Below, piece after piece: positions 52,152 through 60,891 of a stretch of DNA of 64,000 nucleotides. This DNA is from Bin18 sp965242795 (GTDB taxonomy: Bacteria; Desulfobacterota; Binatia; Bin18). The first letter of the stretch is position 1. The number at the start of each line of letters is the position of its first letter. Below the pieces are notes generated by a model. It searched no databases, was not told the origin of the DNA, and saw only the letters and a program-made list of their open reading frames with translations. The position numbers and the translations under genes are program-made. The stretch spans positions 1,798,001 to 1,862,000 of the forward strand of contig OZ251505.1 in the NCBI GenBank assembly GCA_965242795.1. Direction: 5' to 3'.

Positions 52152-53069
52152 TCAATCCGAGTCGAACCGCGGGACGCGGCCGTCCAGTAGCGTCGGCAAC
52201 TCTGCCGCGGGGAAGCGCAACCCCAGGTAGAACGAGCCGAACCGACCGTAGGCGGCGCTCGCCTCGTCGAAGCGCATTTCGTACACGAGCTTCTTGAACA
52301 CGAGGGGGTCGTCGGCGAACAGGTCCACGCCCCATTCCCAGTCGTCGAAACCGATCGAGCCCGAAATGATCTGGGTGACTTGGCCGGCGTAGCGCCGGCC
52401 GATCATCCCGTGCTCGCGCATGAGTTGGTGCCGTTCGGTAATCGGCAGTCGATACCAATTCTTCTGCTCGGCCCGTTTCTTGTCCATCGGGTAGAAGCTG
52501 AGATAGCGCCGCGGCGGAATCGGCGGCCACAGTCGCCCGGCCATTGCGGTACGCTTGCGGTCGAGTTCCGCATCCACGGCGTCCCGCCAGTCCGCGGTGC
52601 CGGGTTGCAGGCCGCGTACCGCCAACTCGCGGTAGATTTGGACCGAGGCTTCGTACAAGCCGAGTTCGACCACGGACAGGTAGGATGTGGTGGGTTCGAG
52701 AAAGTCGTGCAACTTGAGCCCGGCGACCTGAAGTTCCGCGGCGTTCACGTCGTCGAACGTGCGGCGGAAATGGACCAGCATCAGATCGCCCTTGTGGCCG
52801 AGCAGGGAGAACAGGCCGGACTGCTCGCCCTGCGCCGAGTCCGGGCGGTGGAAAGCTTCGAGGGTCTTGACCGCTTCGTTCAGGATTTCAGCCTGGGCGC
52901 CGGCGGATAGCGGTTTCCAGTCGGCCCAGCGCACGCGGAACATCTGATGCAGAATGGTCGAACCCTCCAGCGCGAGCGGGACGGGCGGCATCGCGTCCGC
53001 GGTTTGATCGCTACTCGTGCTGGGGGATGCTGACTTCATGTGTCCCGAAAGCTCTGTTTGGGCAATCAT
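52152..53069 (-). CDS. hemQ: HemQ, coproheme decarboxylase (Firmicute-type)
   Basis: A protein of 305 residues from the chlorite dismutase-like family that converts coproheme to heme b by two peroxide-dependent decarboxylations. The region LSFYPMDKKRAEQKNWYRLP contains the Tyr equivalent to the catalytic Tyr145 of the Staphylococcus enzyme, and MREHGMIGRRYAGQVTQII supplies the proximal His. SGSIGFDDWEWGVDLF and KKLVYEMRFDEASA also match the Firmicute branch. It implies the coproporphyrin-dependent heme route. The N-terminus is a disordered Ser/Thr-rich stretch; ATGs at 53069, 53039 and 52991 are all possible because no strong ribosome binding site decides. Confidence 0.87.
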   Translation of the reverse strand: MIAQTELSGHMKSASPSTSSDQTADAMPPVPLALEGSTILHQMFRVRWADWKPLSAGAQAEILNEAVKTLEAFHRPDSAQGEQSGLFSLLGHKGDLMLVHFRRTFDDVNAAELQVAGLKLHDFLEPTTSYLSVVELGLYEASVQIYRELAVRGLQPGTADWRDAVDAELDRKRTAMAGRLWPPIPPRRYLSFYPMDKKRAEQKNWYRLPITERHQLMREHGMIGRRYAGQVTQIISGSIGFDDWEWGVDLFADDPLVFKKLVYEMRFDEASAAYGRFGSFYLGLRFPAAELPTLLDGRVPRFDSD

Positions 53070-53105
53070 GCGGCAGGCTCAAGAAGGCGGACCGGAAGGG
53101 TCGGA

Positions 53106-53591
53106 TTACAAGGACAAGGAAAACGACCCGTCCGGACCGTTGTAAACGAGTATGCACTTCGCCAGCAGATCCCGTCCGATCAATGCAACCAACCCCTGAG
53201 CCACAAGATTCGCCCCGTATGCTCTCTTCATCTCCACGTTCTGAGGAATGCCCGCAATGTCCAGTTGACCCGCGAATATCGGTACAATCTCATGCGCGTG
53301 GGTTGCCGAGGTCATCGGCGCGCTATCCACGACGGCCAGCCCCGCTTGCAGAGCCGTCTTTCGATCAACACACGTCGAATGTGCCCCGGTATCGATTAAA
53401 GCCCACCCTGCAACCGGAGCCGGTGGAGTTTCACCTTTATCGGCCGAGGCTTTACGTTGAGCTTCGAGAGGAGACAGCGTTACCCGTAGTCTCGGGCCGA
53501 TCTGTAGGAGTCCCAGTCCTGGAGAGACCGGGACGTATTCCCCGTCTTGCTTCTGTCTTTGGGAACCGACTCGTGTATTAACGATTGGCAA
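53106..53591 (-). CDS. Retropepsin-like aspartic protease-fold protein
   Basis: A 161-residue protein with a retroviral-type aspartic protease domain. The catalytic triad is D67-T68-G69 in GWALIDTGAHSTCVD, the flap region follows, and LVALIGRDLLAKCILVYNG provides the second hydrophobic-hydrophobic-Gly motif that packs against the active site. Being single-domain, it would have to dimerise. Its substrate is unknown. The start overlaps the stop of the DUF5678 gene by 14 bases, so the two are co-expressed. It is 37 bases upstream of hemQ in coordinates and on the same strand. Confidence 0.8.
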   Translation of the reverse strand: MPIVNTRVGSQRQKQDGEYVPVSPGLGLLQIGPRLRVTLSPLEAQRKASADKGETPPAPVAGWALIDTGAHSTCVDRKTALQAGLAVVDSAPMTSATHAHEIVPIFAGQLDIAGIPQNVEMKRAYGANLVAQGLVALIGRDLLAKCILVYNGPDGSFSLSL

Positions 53592-53844
53592 CGAGGGGGA
53601 CTCCTAAAGACAACGTGGGAATACCCGGTGGGTCCGGGTCGTCGGGGTGGAGAACGGAGCGGACGAGAAACGGTCCGGCGCCGAACAGTTCGGCCCCCGC
53701 GGTGACTCCCTGATCGTAAGTTTCAAAGGCTCCGCGGACAGCCTCCCCTTTGATGAGGAGGAATCTGCCTGGATGGGCTTCGGCAAGTTCGGCTTGATGG
53801 GCTTTCAGGTAGCGTTTCTCAACCGCCAACGGGTCCGTTTCCAT
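53578..53844 (-). CDS. DUF5678-like small protein
   Basis: An 88-residue acidic protein. The pattern WF/YLKAHQAELAEAHPGRFLLIKGEAVRGAFETY is the core of DUF5678 (helix, then a Gly-containing strand pair), and the C-terminal part carries a GAGPFLVRSVL strand and a Pro-rich loop. The family has no established function. It overlaps the retropepsin-like gene by 14 bases; the two look like a two-gene module. Upstream lies a 303-base divergent gap before argB. Confidence 0.7.
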   Translation of the reverse strand: METDPLAVEKRYLKAHQAELAEAHPGRFLLIKGEAVRGAFETYDQGVTAGAELFGAGPFLVRSVLHPDDPDPPGIPTLSLGVPLVANR

Positions 53845-54147
53845 TGTCTTCGTGCCTTTCCTCCCTTTAGTTACGAAACCATAGCCGACACGCCAAGTAC
53901 ATTCTTCCGCTCGTGCCTGTCAACATCGTGGCTCCGATACCGGACGGTTCGGACTTCGACGGCTTCCCGCACGGCCGTCTCCATCATCTTGTTCGACAAT
54001 GAGGGCATGGGACAGGCTGAAGCTCGATATGAGAGCGGAGATCGAACGGAAAGTTCTCGCCGACTCATTTCCCGTCCCGGCGCTATTGACCTGCCTTCAG
54101 CCGCATTGCAGATTAATCTCGCTCCCTCCCATAGGACCCCCTCCAAC
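53845..54147. other. Divergent gap before argB, no gene seen
   Basis: The gap of 303 bases between the DUF5678 gene and argB should hold promoters for both. The first half is noticeably less GC-rich than its surroundings. No convincing -35/-10 pair, repeat of families A-D or ARG box was seen. An in-frame extension of argB reaches into it but lacks family similarity. Confidence 0.45.
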
Positions 54148-55029
54148 ATGGACGAACTCATCGAAAAAGCGGACATCCTGCTGGAAGCGCTGCCGTTCAT
54201 TCGCCGCTTCTCCGGCAAGACCATCGTCATCAAGTACGGCGGGCACGCCATGCAGGACGACGATCTGCAGCAGCATTTTGCCGAGGACGTCGTGTTGCTC
54301 AAATACGTGGGCATGCAGCCGGTCGTGGTGCACGGCGGCGGGCCGCAGATCGGGGAGATGCTGGCGCGACTGAACGTTTCCTCCACGTTCGTGCGCGGGA
54401 TGCGGGTGACCGACGCGGCCACGATGGAAGTCGTCGAGATGGTGCTCAACCGCATCAACAAGGAAATCGTGACGCGGATTGCCCGACACGGCAACCCCGC
54501 GGTCGGCATCAGCGGCAAGGACGGGGAATTGGTCGTCGCCCGCAAAATGGCGATCCGCGTGGAAGATGACGGCCGCACGGTCGAGACCGACGCCGGCTAC
54601 GTGGGCGAGGTCGTCGGCATCAACCCGCGCGTCATTCACGCCTTGACCGAGGAGGATTTCATTCCGGTCATCGCGCCGGTCGGCATCGGGCTGGAGGGCG
54701 AGACGTACAACATCAACGCCGACTTGGTGGCCGGAAAAATCGCCGAGGCGTTGCAGGCCGAGAAGTTCATCCTCCTGACCGACGTGACGGGGATCAAAGA
54801 TGCACAGGGCCGGTTACTCTCGACCGTTTCCGCGGACCGGGCGCAGGCGCTCATCGAGGACGGCACGATCAGCGCGGGGATGATTCCCAAGGTCGAGTGC
54901 TGCATCGCCGCGCTGCACGGCGGCGCGCAAAAGACCCACATCCTGGACGGTCGCGTGCGCCACTCCATCCTGTTGGAGATTCTGACCAAAACCGGCATCG
55001 GCACCGAAGTGGTGCGGCGGGCGGCCTGA
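54148..55029 (+). CDS. argB: Acetylglutamate kinase
   Basis: A 293-residue amino acid kinase that phosphorylates N-acetylglutamate, the second step of arginine synthesis. The N-terminal kinked helix (LIEKADILLEALPFIRRF) before TIVIKYGGHAM is the mark of hexameric, arginine-inhibited enzymes, so feedback control is likely here. Substrate and ATP residues lie in VVVHGGGPQIGEML, RGMRVTDAATMEVVEMVL and NADLVAGKIAEALQAEKFIL, with the final Lys in GMIPKVECC. The ATG at 54148 gives the standard start. It is the first gene of a run continuing with argD, argF, argG and argH. Confidence 0.96.
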   Translation: MDELIEKADILLEALPFIRRFSGKTIVIKYGGHAMQDDDLQQHFAEDVVLLKYVGMQPVVVHGGGPQIGEMLARLNVSSTFVRGMRVTDAATMEVVEMVLNRINKEIVTRIARHGNPAVGISGKDGELVVARKMAIRVEDDGRTVETDAGYVGEVVGINPRVIHALTEEDFIPVIAPVGIGLEGETYNINADLVAGKIAEALQAEKFILLTDVTGIKDAQGRLLSTVSADRAQALIEDGTISAGMIPKVECCIAALHGGAQKTHILDGRVRHSILLEILTKTGIGTEVVRRAA

Positions 55030-55227
55030 CGCCGGCGCCGCGGCGTGTCGGAGCGAACATTCTTCCTGGGAATCGCGGGTCTCCAGCCGGAACCACAGGC
55101 GGACGGGACATCCGCATTCCACGGCAGACGAAACCACCGGACCGTTCAGCGGTCGCGCCCTTGGCAAAGAAAAGACGCCCATGTATAGGCATGAACTTTC
55201 GCGGCGCGTCCGGGAGGAACCTAGTGC

Positions 55228-56424
55228 ATGGATACGACGAGCCAGGACATCATCGATCGGAACACCCGGCATTTGTGCGCGACGTATCCGCGCGCCCCGG
55301 TCGCGTTCGTGCGCGGCGAGGGCTGTCGCGTGTGGGACGCCGAGGGCAAGGCGTATCTCGATTTCTTCGCCAGTCTCGCCGTTCTCAATCTCGGCCAATG
55401 CCATCCCGCGGTGGTCGAAGCCGTGCAGGAGCAGGTCGCCACGCTCACCCACATGTCGAATCTGCACCACACCGCACCGCAGGCGCGGCTCGCCGAATCG
55501 CTGTGCGCCCACTCGTTCGCGGACAGGGTCTTCTTCTGCAACAGCGGGGCAGAGGCCAACGAGGCGTCGATCAAGCTGGCGCGCAAATACGGCGTGGATA
55601 AACGCGGCGGACGTTATGAGATTCTGACCGCGCTGGGATCGTTTCACGGTCGCACGCTGGCCACGATCGCCGCGACCGGCCAGGAAAAAGTGCGCCAGGG
55701 TTTCGGCCCGGTGCTGGACGGATTCCGCTACGTACCGTTCGGCGATCTGGACGCTATGCAGGCCGCACTGTCGGATACTACCGTGGCGATCATGGTCGAA
55801 CCCGTGCTGGGCGAGGGTGGCGTCGTCGTGCCGCCGGACGGCTATCTCGCCGGCGTGCGCGAACTGTGCGACCGGCACGACCTGTTGCTGATCGCCGACG
55901 AAATCCAGACCGGCATGGGCCGCACGGGCAAACTCTTCGCGCACGAACACGATGGGGTGACGCCGGACATCATGCCGCTGGCCAAAGCGTTGGGCGGCGG
56001 GCTGCCGATCGGCGCCATGCTGGCGACCGCGGAAGTGGCCGAGAGCCTGACGCTGGGGTCGCACGGCTCGACGTTCGGCGGCAACGCGGTCGCCTGTGCC
56101 GCGGGCAACGCGGTGCTGGACACCCTGCTCGACCACGGCGTGCTCGATCACGGCGCCGAAATGGGCGCGTACTTCCTGGACAAGCTGCGGGCGCTCGGCG
56201 AGCAATTCCCGTTCATCGTCGACGTGCGCGGCAAGGGACTCATGCTCGGTGCGGAACTGGACCGCGAGGGTGCGGCCATCGTGGACGCCTGCCTCGACGA
56301 GGGGCTGATGATCAATTGTGCCGCGGGCAAGGTGCTGCGCTTCGTTCCCCCGCTCATCGTCACCCGGGCGGAGATCGACGAGGGGCTCGCTATCCTGGAA
56401 CGGGTGCTGGCCCGCCAAGCATGA
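55228..56424 (+). CDS. argD: Acetylornithine aminotransferase
   Basis: A 398-residue class III aminotransferase that makes N-acetylornithine from the semialdehyde; in many bacteria it also serves as succinyldiaminopimelate aminotransferase, which would suit the nearby dap genes. The cofactor-binding stretch is LLIADEIQTGMGRTGKLFA and the Schiff-base Lys is in MPLAKALGGGLPIG. FFCNSGAEANEASIKLARKY and SFHGRTLATIAATGQEK are family hallmarks. AGGAACC precedes the ATG. A gap of 198 bases separates it from argB, and its stop overlaps the argF start by ATGA. Confidence 0.95.
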   Translation: MDTTSQDIIDRNTRHLCATYPRAPVAFVRGEGCRVWDAEGKAYLDFFASLAVLNLGQCHPAVVEAVQEQVATLTHMSNLHHTAPQARLAESLCAHSFADRVFFCNSGAEANEASIKLARKYGVDKRGGRYEILTALGSFHGRTLATIAATGQEKVRQGFGPVLDGFRYVPFGDLDAMQAALSDTTVAIMVEPVLGEGGVVVPPDGYLAGVRELCDRHDLLLIADEIQTGMGRTGKLFAHEHDGVTPDIMPLAKALGGGLPIGAMLATAEVAESLTLGSHGSTFGGNAVACAAGNAVLDTLLDHGVLDHGAEMGAYFLDKLRALGEQFPFIVDVRGKGLMLGAELDREGAAIVDACLDEGLMINCAAGKVLRFVPPLIVTRAEIDEGLAILERVLARQA

Positions 56425-57338
56425 AGCGCGACCTGCTCAGCATCCGCGACCTGAGCCGGGGCGAGATCGATACGCTGTTCGCGTTGACGCGCCGGCTGAA
56501 AGCCGATCTCAAAGACGGCCGGCCGCACCCGCACTTGGCCGGCCGGACGCTGGCCATGATCTTCGAAAAGCCCAGCCTGCGCACGCGGGTCACCTTCGAG
56601 GTCGGCATGGTCCAACTCGGCGGCCACGCGGTGCATCTTTCCTCTCAGGACATCGGGCTGGGCACCCGCGAGCCGGTCGCCGACGTGGCGCGCAACCTGT
56701 CGCGCTGGGTCGACGCGATCATGGCGCGGACCTTCTCGCACGGCGTGCTGCACGAACTGGCCGCGGCGGCGCGCGTACCCGTCGTCAACGGATTGTCCGA
56801 CCTGCTGCACCCCTGCCAAGTGTTGGCCGACTGTCTGACCGTGATCGAGCAGCGCGGCGGGTTGGACGACTGCAGGATCGCGTTCGTGGGCGACGGCAAC
56901 AACGTCGTGCATTCGTGGGTGAACGCCGCGGCCAGGCTGCCGTTCCGATTTGCGTTGGCCTGCCCGGCCGGCTTCGAGCCCGACGGGGAGGTGCTGGCCG
57001 CGGCGTCCCGCGACGGGGCGCAGGTGGACGTGACGCACGACGTGGCCGAAGCCGTGCGTGGGGCCGACGTCGTCTATACCGACGTGTGGACCAGCATGGG
57101 CCAGGAAGAAGAGCATGCCCGACGGCAGCAGGCGTTCGGCCCGTACCAAGTGAACGCGGACGTCTTGGCGCTGGCCAAACCCGACGCGCTGGTCATGCAC
57201 TGTCTGCCCGCGCATCGCGGCGAAGAGATCACCGCCGACGTCGTGGACGGGCCGCGGTCCGTCATCTTTGACCAGGCCGAGAACCGCCTGCACATACAGA
57301 AAAGCGTGCTGGTCTGGCTGCTGGACGCGAACGTTTAG
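56421..57338 (+). CDS. argF: Ornithine carbamoyltransferase
   Basis: A 305-residue anabolic carbamoyltransferase that makes citrulline from ornithine and carbamoyl phosphate as a trimer. The carbamoyl phosphate motif reads KPSLRTRVTFE (Leu in place of the more usual Thr of STRTR), then HPCQVLADCLT. The ornithine loop is DVWTSMGQEEE and the catalytic Cys lies in HCLPAHRGEEI. The start is fixed by its 4-base ATGA overlap with argD. The frame continues upstream inside argD and is not part of the gene. Confidence 0.95.
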   Translation: MKRDLLSIRDLSRGEIDTLFALTRRLKADLKDGRPHPHLAGRTLAMIFEKPSLRTRVTFEVGMVQLGGHAVHLSSQDIGLGTREPVADVARNLSRWVDAIMARTFSHGVLHELAAAARVPVVNGLSDLLHPCQVLADCLTVIEQRGGLDDCRIAFVGDGNNVVHSWVNAAARLPFRFALACPAGFEPDGEVLAAASRDGAQVDVTHDVAEAVRGADVVYTDVWTSMGQEEEHARRQQAFGPYQVNADVLALAKPDALVMHCLPAHRGEEITADVVDGPRSVIFDQAENRLHIQKSVLVWLLDANV

Positions 57339-57645
57339 GGGGCCACTGTTTCGAGAATTTCGTCACTTTGAAACTGTCTCCGTCCTTTGTTTTCTCATCC
57401 CCTCTCCCCTGGTGGGAGAGGGTTAGGGAGAGGGGGAAGGTAAGGGGTCCCGCGCCGTCTGACGTTTCCCGGGGTCGGAAGCATCTCTCCCCTGGATTCC
57501 TGCTTTCGCAGAGCCTGCCCCCGGCTTGAACGGGGAAATGACGAGGGGTGTAGACGTGCTGACCGGAGAAACCTCGAATCGATAGACGATCCATTCCGGA
57601 AACTCCACGTGCGCTCGGACAAAGAGAAAAGAGAAAGGGATTCGT
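57339..57645. repeat. Gap of 307 bases with family D and C repeats
   Basis: The gap holds a family D unit at 57400-57437 (CCCCTCTCCCCTGGTGGGAG then AGGGTTAGGGAGAGGG) and a family C variant at about 57490-57548 (TGGATTCCTGCTTTCGCAG with a CCCCGGCTTGAACGGGG hairpin and AATGACGAGGGG). The last 20 bases contain the GAAAGGGA site of argG. Confidence 0.65.
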
Positions 57646-58857
57646 GTGGCAGACGTACGAAAAGTCGTGCTGGCCTACAGCGGAGGGCTCGATACTTCCG
57701 TCATTCTGACGTGGCTGCTGGAAACCTACGGCTGCGAGGTCGTCGCCTTCTGCGCCGATCTCGGGCAGGAGGAAGAACTCGCGCCCGTCGAGGCGAAAGC
57801 CAAGTCGGTCGGCGCCGGCGCCGTGTACATCGAGGATCTGCGCGAAGAGTTCGTGCGCGACTACGTGTTCCCCATGCTGCGCGCCAACGCTCTGTACGAA
57901 GACGGCTATCTGCTGGGGACGTCGATCGCGCGACCGCTGATCGCCAAACGCCAGATAGAAATCGCGCGGCGGGAGCAGGCCGACGCGGTGTCGCACGGCG
58001 CGACCGGCAAGGGCAACGACCAGGTCCGCTTCGAGCTGACCTATTACGCACTGGAACCGGGCATTCGAGTCATTGCGCCGTGGCGCGAGTGGGACATGCA
58101 GGGCCGCGCCGACCTGATCGCGTACGCCGAATCGCGCCGTATCCCGATTCCCGTCAGCCGGGAGAAGCCGTACAGCACCGACCGGAATCTGTTGCACCTC
58201 AGTTTCGAGGGCGGCGTGCTGGAAGACCCGTGGGCCGAACCGTACGAGGACATGTTCGTCATGACGGTTTCGCCCGAACGCGCTCCCGACCGGCCCGAGT
58301 ACGTGGAGGTTGATTTCGTGGAGGGCAACCCGACCGCGCTCAACGGCGAATCCATGTCGCCCGCGGCCCTGCTCGCCGCGGCCAACACGCTGGGCGGCCG
58401 CCACGGCATCGGCCGGTGCGACTTGGTGGAGAATCGTTACGTGGGCATGAAGGCGCGCGGGGTGTATGAGACGCCGGGCGGTACAATCCTGCACTCCGCG
58501 CACCGCGCCTTGGAGACGCTGACCCTGGACCGCGAGGTGATGCACCTGCGCGACTCGCTGATTCCGCGCTATGCCGAGATGGTTTACTACGGCTACTGGT
58601 TCGCCCCGGAACGCGAAATGTTGCAGGCCGCGATCGACGAGTCGCAGCGGCGGGTGACCGGCACCGTCCGGCTGAAGCTCTACAAAGGCAACGTCATCGT
58701 CTGCGGGCGCAAATCCGACGACAGTCTCTACAACCCGGGGGTCGCGTCGTTCGACGAAAGCGGAGACTACCGCCAGGCAGACGCCGAAGGATTCATTCGC
58801 CTGAACTCGCTGCGGTTGCGGATCCGCGCCCTGGCCCGGCGGCGAACGGAACCGTAA
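57646..58857 (+). CDS. argG: Argininosuccinate synthase
   Basis: A 403-residue ATP-dependent ligase joining citrulline and aspartate. The ATP pyrophosphatase P-loop is VVLAYSGGLDTSVIL. Other motifs include VSHGATGKGNDQVRFEL (citrulline and aspartate binding), YSTDRNLLHLSFEGG and the late FVEGNPTALNGE. The start is GTG at 57646, preceded by GAAAGGGA at a good distance; the protein then begins ADVRKVVLAYSGG as expected. It is separated from argF by repeat DNA, so it may have its own promoter, and lies 83 bases before argH. Confidence 0.96.
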   Translation: MADVRKVVLAYSGGLDTSVILTWLLETYGCEVVAFCADLGQEEELAPVEAKAKSVGAGAVYIEDLREEFVRDYVFPMLRANALYEDGYLLGTSIARPLIAKRQIEIARREQADAVSHGATGKGNDQVRFELTYYALEPGIRVIAPWREWDMQGRADLIAYAESRRIPIPVSREKPYSTDRNLLHLSFEGGVLEDPWAEPYEDMFVMTVSPERAPDRPEYVEVDFVEGNPTALNGESMSPAALLAAANTLGGRHGIGRCDLVENRYVGMKARGVYETPGGTILHSAHRALETLTLDREVMHLRDSLIPRYAEMVYYGYWFAPEREMLQAAIDESQRRVTGTVRLKLYKGNVIVCGRKSDDSLYNPGVASFDESGDYRQADAEGFIRLNSLRLRIRALARRRTEP

Positions 58858-58940
58858 GCTCGCCTTCGGACGTTTCCCACGCGGTACGGGGTTCCACCTG
58901 CGCCCCCGTTCTGCGCGGCCCCACCATCCCGGTCGGAACG

Positions 58941-60317
58941 ATGAAGCCGAAAACGACGAAAGCCTGGTCCGGCCGGTTCGCGGCCGCGGCGGACCCGCGC
59001 ATGGAGGCGTTCACCTCCTCGCTGGCGGTGGATCGGCGTTTGGCAGCGTATGACGTGCGGGGCAGCCGCGCCCACTGCCGGATGTTGGTCAAACAGAAGA
59101 TCATCGCCCGCGCGGAAGGGGAGAAGATTCTCAAGGGCTTGCAGGCCGTCGAGCGCGAATTGTCCCGCGGGGACTTTCCGTTTCTGGCCTCGGACGAGGA
59201 CATCCACATGGCCATCGAGCGCCGGCTGACCGAAAAGATCGGCTCGGTCGGCGGCAAGCTGCACACCGCCCGCAGCCGCAACGACCAGGTGCTGCTGGAC
59301 GTGCGGCTCTTTCTGCGCGACGAAATCGGGGCGCTCGGCAAGCTGGTCGCGCGTTTGCAGAAGCGGCTGGCCCGGCTCGCCAAACGGCATCGTACGCTCG
59401 TGCTGCCGGGCTACACCCATTTGCAGCACGCCCAGCCCGTGCTGCTCGCCCACCATCTGCTGGCCTACCACGCGATGTTCGGCCGCGACGCAGAACGCCT
59501 GACCCAATGCGGCGAGCGAGTGAACGTGCTGCCGCTCGGGGCCGGCGCCCTGGCCGGCACGACCTTGCCCATCGACCGGGCGTACGTCGCCCGGCTGCTC
59601 GGGTTCGCGCGCGTCAGCGAGAACAGCCTGGATACGGTCGCCGACCGCGACTTCGTGGCCGAGTTCCTGTCCGTGGCGGCCATCCTCGGCATGCATCTCA
59701 GCCGGCTCGCCGAGGAACTCGTGCTGTGGTCGAGCAGCGAGTTCGGTTTCGTCGAACTGCCCGACGCGTTCGCGACCGGCAGCTCCATGATGCCGCAGAA
59801 GAAGAATCCCGACGTGCCGGAGATCGTCCGGGGCAAGACCGGGCGCCTGTACGGCAATCTGTTCGCCCTGTTGACTGTGCTCAAGGGCTTGCCTCTCGCC
59901 TACAACCGCGACCTGCAGGAGGACAAGGAGCCGCTGTTCGACAGCGTCGATACGTTGCGGGGCGTTCTGTCCGTGCTCGAACCCATGCTGGGCGCGCTCC
60001 GCTTTCGGCCCGACCGGCTGGCCGCGGCCGCACGCGGCGGGTTCATGCTGGCGACGGACGTGGCCGATTACCTGGTGGAGAAGCAGGTGCCGTTCCGGCG
60101 GGCGCACGCGGTCGTCGGCGCGGTCGTGCAATGGTGCGTGGCCGAGGGCAGGGAACTGCATCAACTGACGCTGGAAGAGTGGCGGCGGTTCTCGCCCGCG
60201 TTCGAGGCCGATTTGCTGCCGCGGTTGACGCCCGAAGCCGCGGTCGCCCGGCGCACGTCGGACGGTGGGACGTCGCCCGAGAACGTCGAGCGCCAACTAC
60301 GCGCCGCGGGGGTCTGA
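58941..60317 (+). CDS. argH: Argininosuccinate lyase
   Basis: A 458-residue member of the fumarase/aspartase superfamily that splits argininosuccinate into arginine and fumarate. WSGRFAAAADPRMEAFTSSL opens the protein, followed by ERRLTEKIG and the substrate loop KLHTARSRNDQVLLD. The family signature is TGSSMMPQKKNPDVPEI, where the catalytic Ser lies in the flexible loop. YTHLQHAQPVL supplies the general-base region. It completes the arginine pathway and directly precedes the lipoprotein gene. Confidence 0.96.
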   Translation: MKPKTTKAWSGRFAAAADPRMEAFTSSLAVDRRLAAYDVRGSRAHCRMLVKQKIIARAEGEKILKGLQAVERELSRGDFPFLASDEDIHMAIERRLTEKIGSVGGKLHTARSRNDQVLLDVRLFLRDEIGALGKLVARLQKRLARLAKRHRTLVLPGYTHLQHAQPVLLAHHLLAYHAMFGRDAERLTQCGERVNVLPLGAGALAGTTLPIDRAYVARLLGFARVSENSLDTVADRDFVAEFLSVAAILGMHLSRLAEELVLWSSSEFGFVELPDAFATGSSMMPQKKNPDVPEIVRGKTGRLYGNLFALLTVLKGLPLAYNRDLQEDKEPLFDSVDTLRGVLSVLEPMLGALRFRPDRLAAAARGGFMLATDVADYLVEKQVPFRRAHAVVGAVVQWCVAEGRELHQLTLEEWRRFSPAFEADLLPRLTPEAAVARRTSDGGTSPENVERQLRAAGV

Positions 60318-60331
60318 ACGTGGCGGCGTCC

Positions 60332-60814
60332 ATGAGGCGGATCGAGGCGGGGAAGGCGGCATCGCGGGGGCGTACCCGCGGACTGTTCATTGCGGTGATC
60401 GCGGTGTTCGTGTCTGCGTGCGGACACAGGACCGACATCCGCCCGCCGGCGCTCGTCGCGCCCGAGGCGATCGACGACCTCGCCCTGCGGCTGGACACGG
60501 ACGGGGTGACCTTGGAATGGGGCCGTCCGCGCACGTATGCCGACGGGACCGACATGGAAGACCTGGGCGGCTTCGTGGTGCTCCGCGCCAGCCGCGACGG
60601 CACCCGCGCGCAACGGTTTCGCCGCATCGCGCTGCTTCCAGTGAACGACCGCGACCGCTTCCAACAGGAGAAGCGGTTCCGCTACGCTGACACGGATCTG
60701 TCCGCGGGAACGCTCTACCGGTATCGGGTGCTGGCCGTCACTCTGGACGGGTATCTCGGGGAAACGTCGAACACGGTCGAGGTGCTGTGGCCGGCGGCCG
60801 CCGATGGAGCGTAA
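60332..60814 (+). CDS. Lipoprotein with fibronectin type III-like domain
   Basis: A 160-residue secreted lipoprotein. The signal peptide has a basic start (RRIEAGKAASRGRTRG), a hydrophobic stretch (LFIAVIAVF) and the lipobox VSAC, so Cys at about residue 34 would be lipidated. The mature part resembles a fibronectin type III beta-sandwich (GVTLEWGRPRTYADGTDMED, ALLPVNDRDRF, GTLYRYRVLAVTLDGYLG). It sits between argH and dapF, where Geobacter-like genomes have a similar lipoprotein followed by lysA. A GTG at 60320, 12 bases upstream and in frame, is an alternative start. The role is unknown. Confidence 0.8.
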   Translation: MRRIEAGKAASRGRTRGLFIAVIAVFVSACGHRTDIRPPALVAPEAIDDLALRLDTDGVTLEWGRPRTYADGTDMEDLGGFVVLRASRDGTRAQRFRRIALLPVNDRDRFQQEKRFRYADTDLSAGTLYRYRVLAVTLDGYLGETSNTVEVLWPAAADGA

Positions 60815-60891
60815 GCCGTCAGCCGCTCGTTTCTGCAACGCCACGTCGGATAAGAAGACGCCGCCTCTCGTTCGTGTCGCGGAGGGAATCC

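Noticed and set aside
53647..54147. N-terminal extension of argB
   Set aside because: The frame is open but the extension has no kinase similarity, and the ATG at 54148 gives the standard NAGK start.
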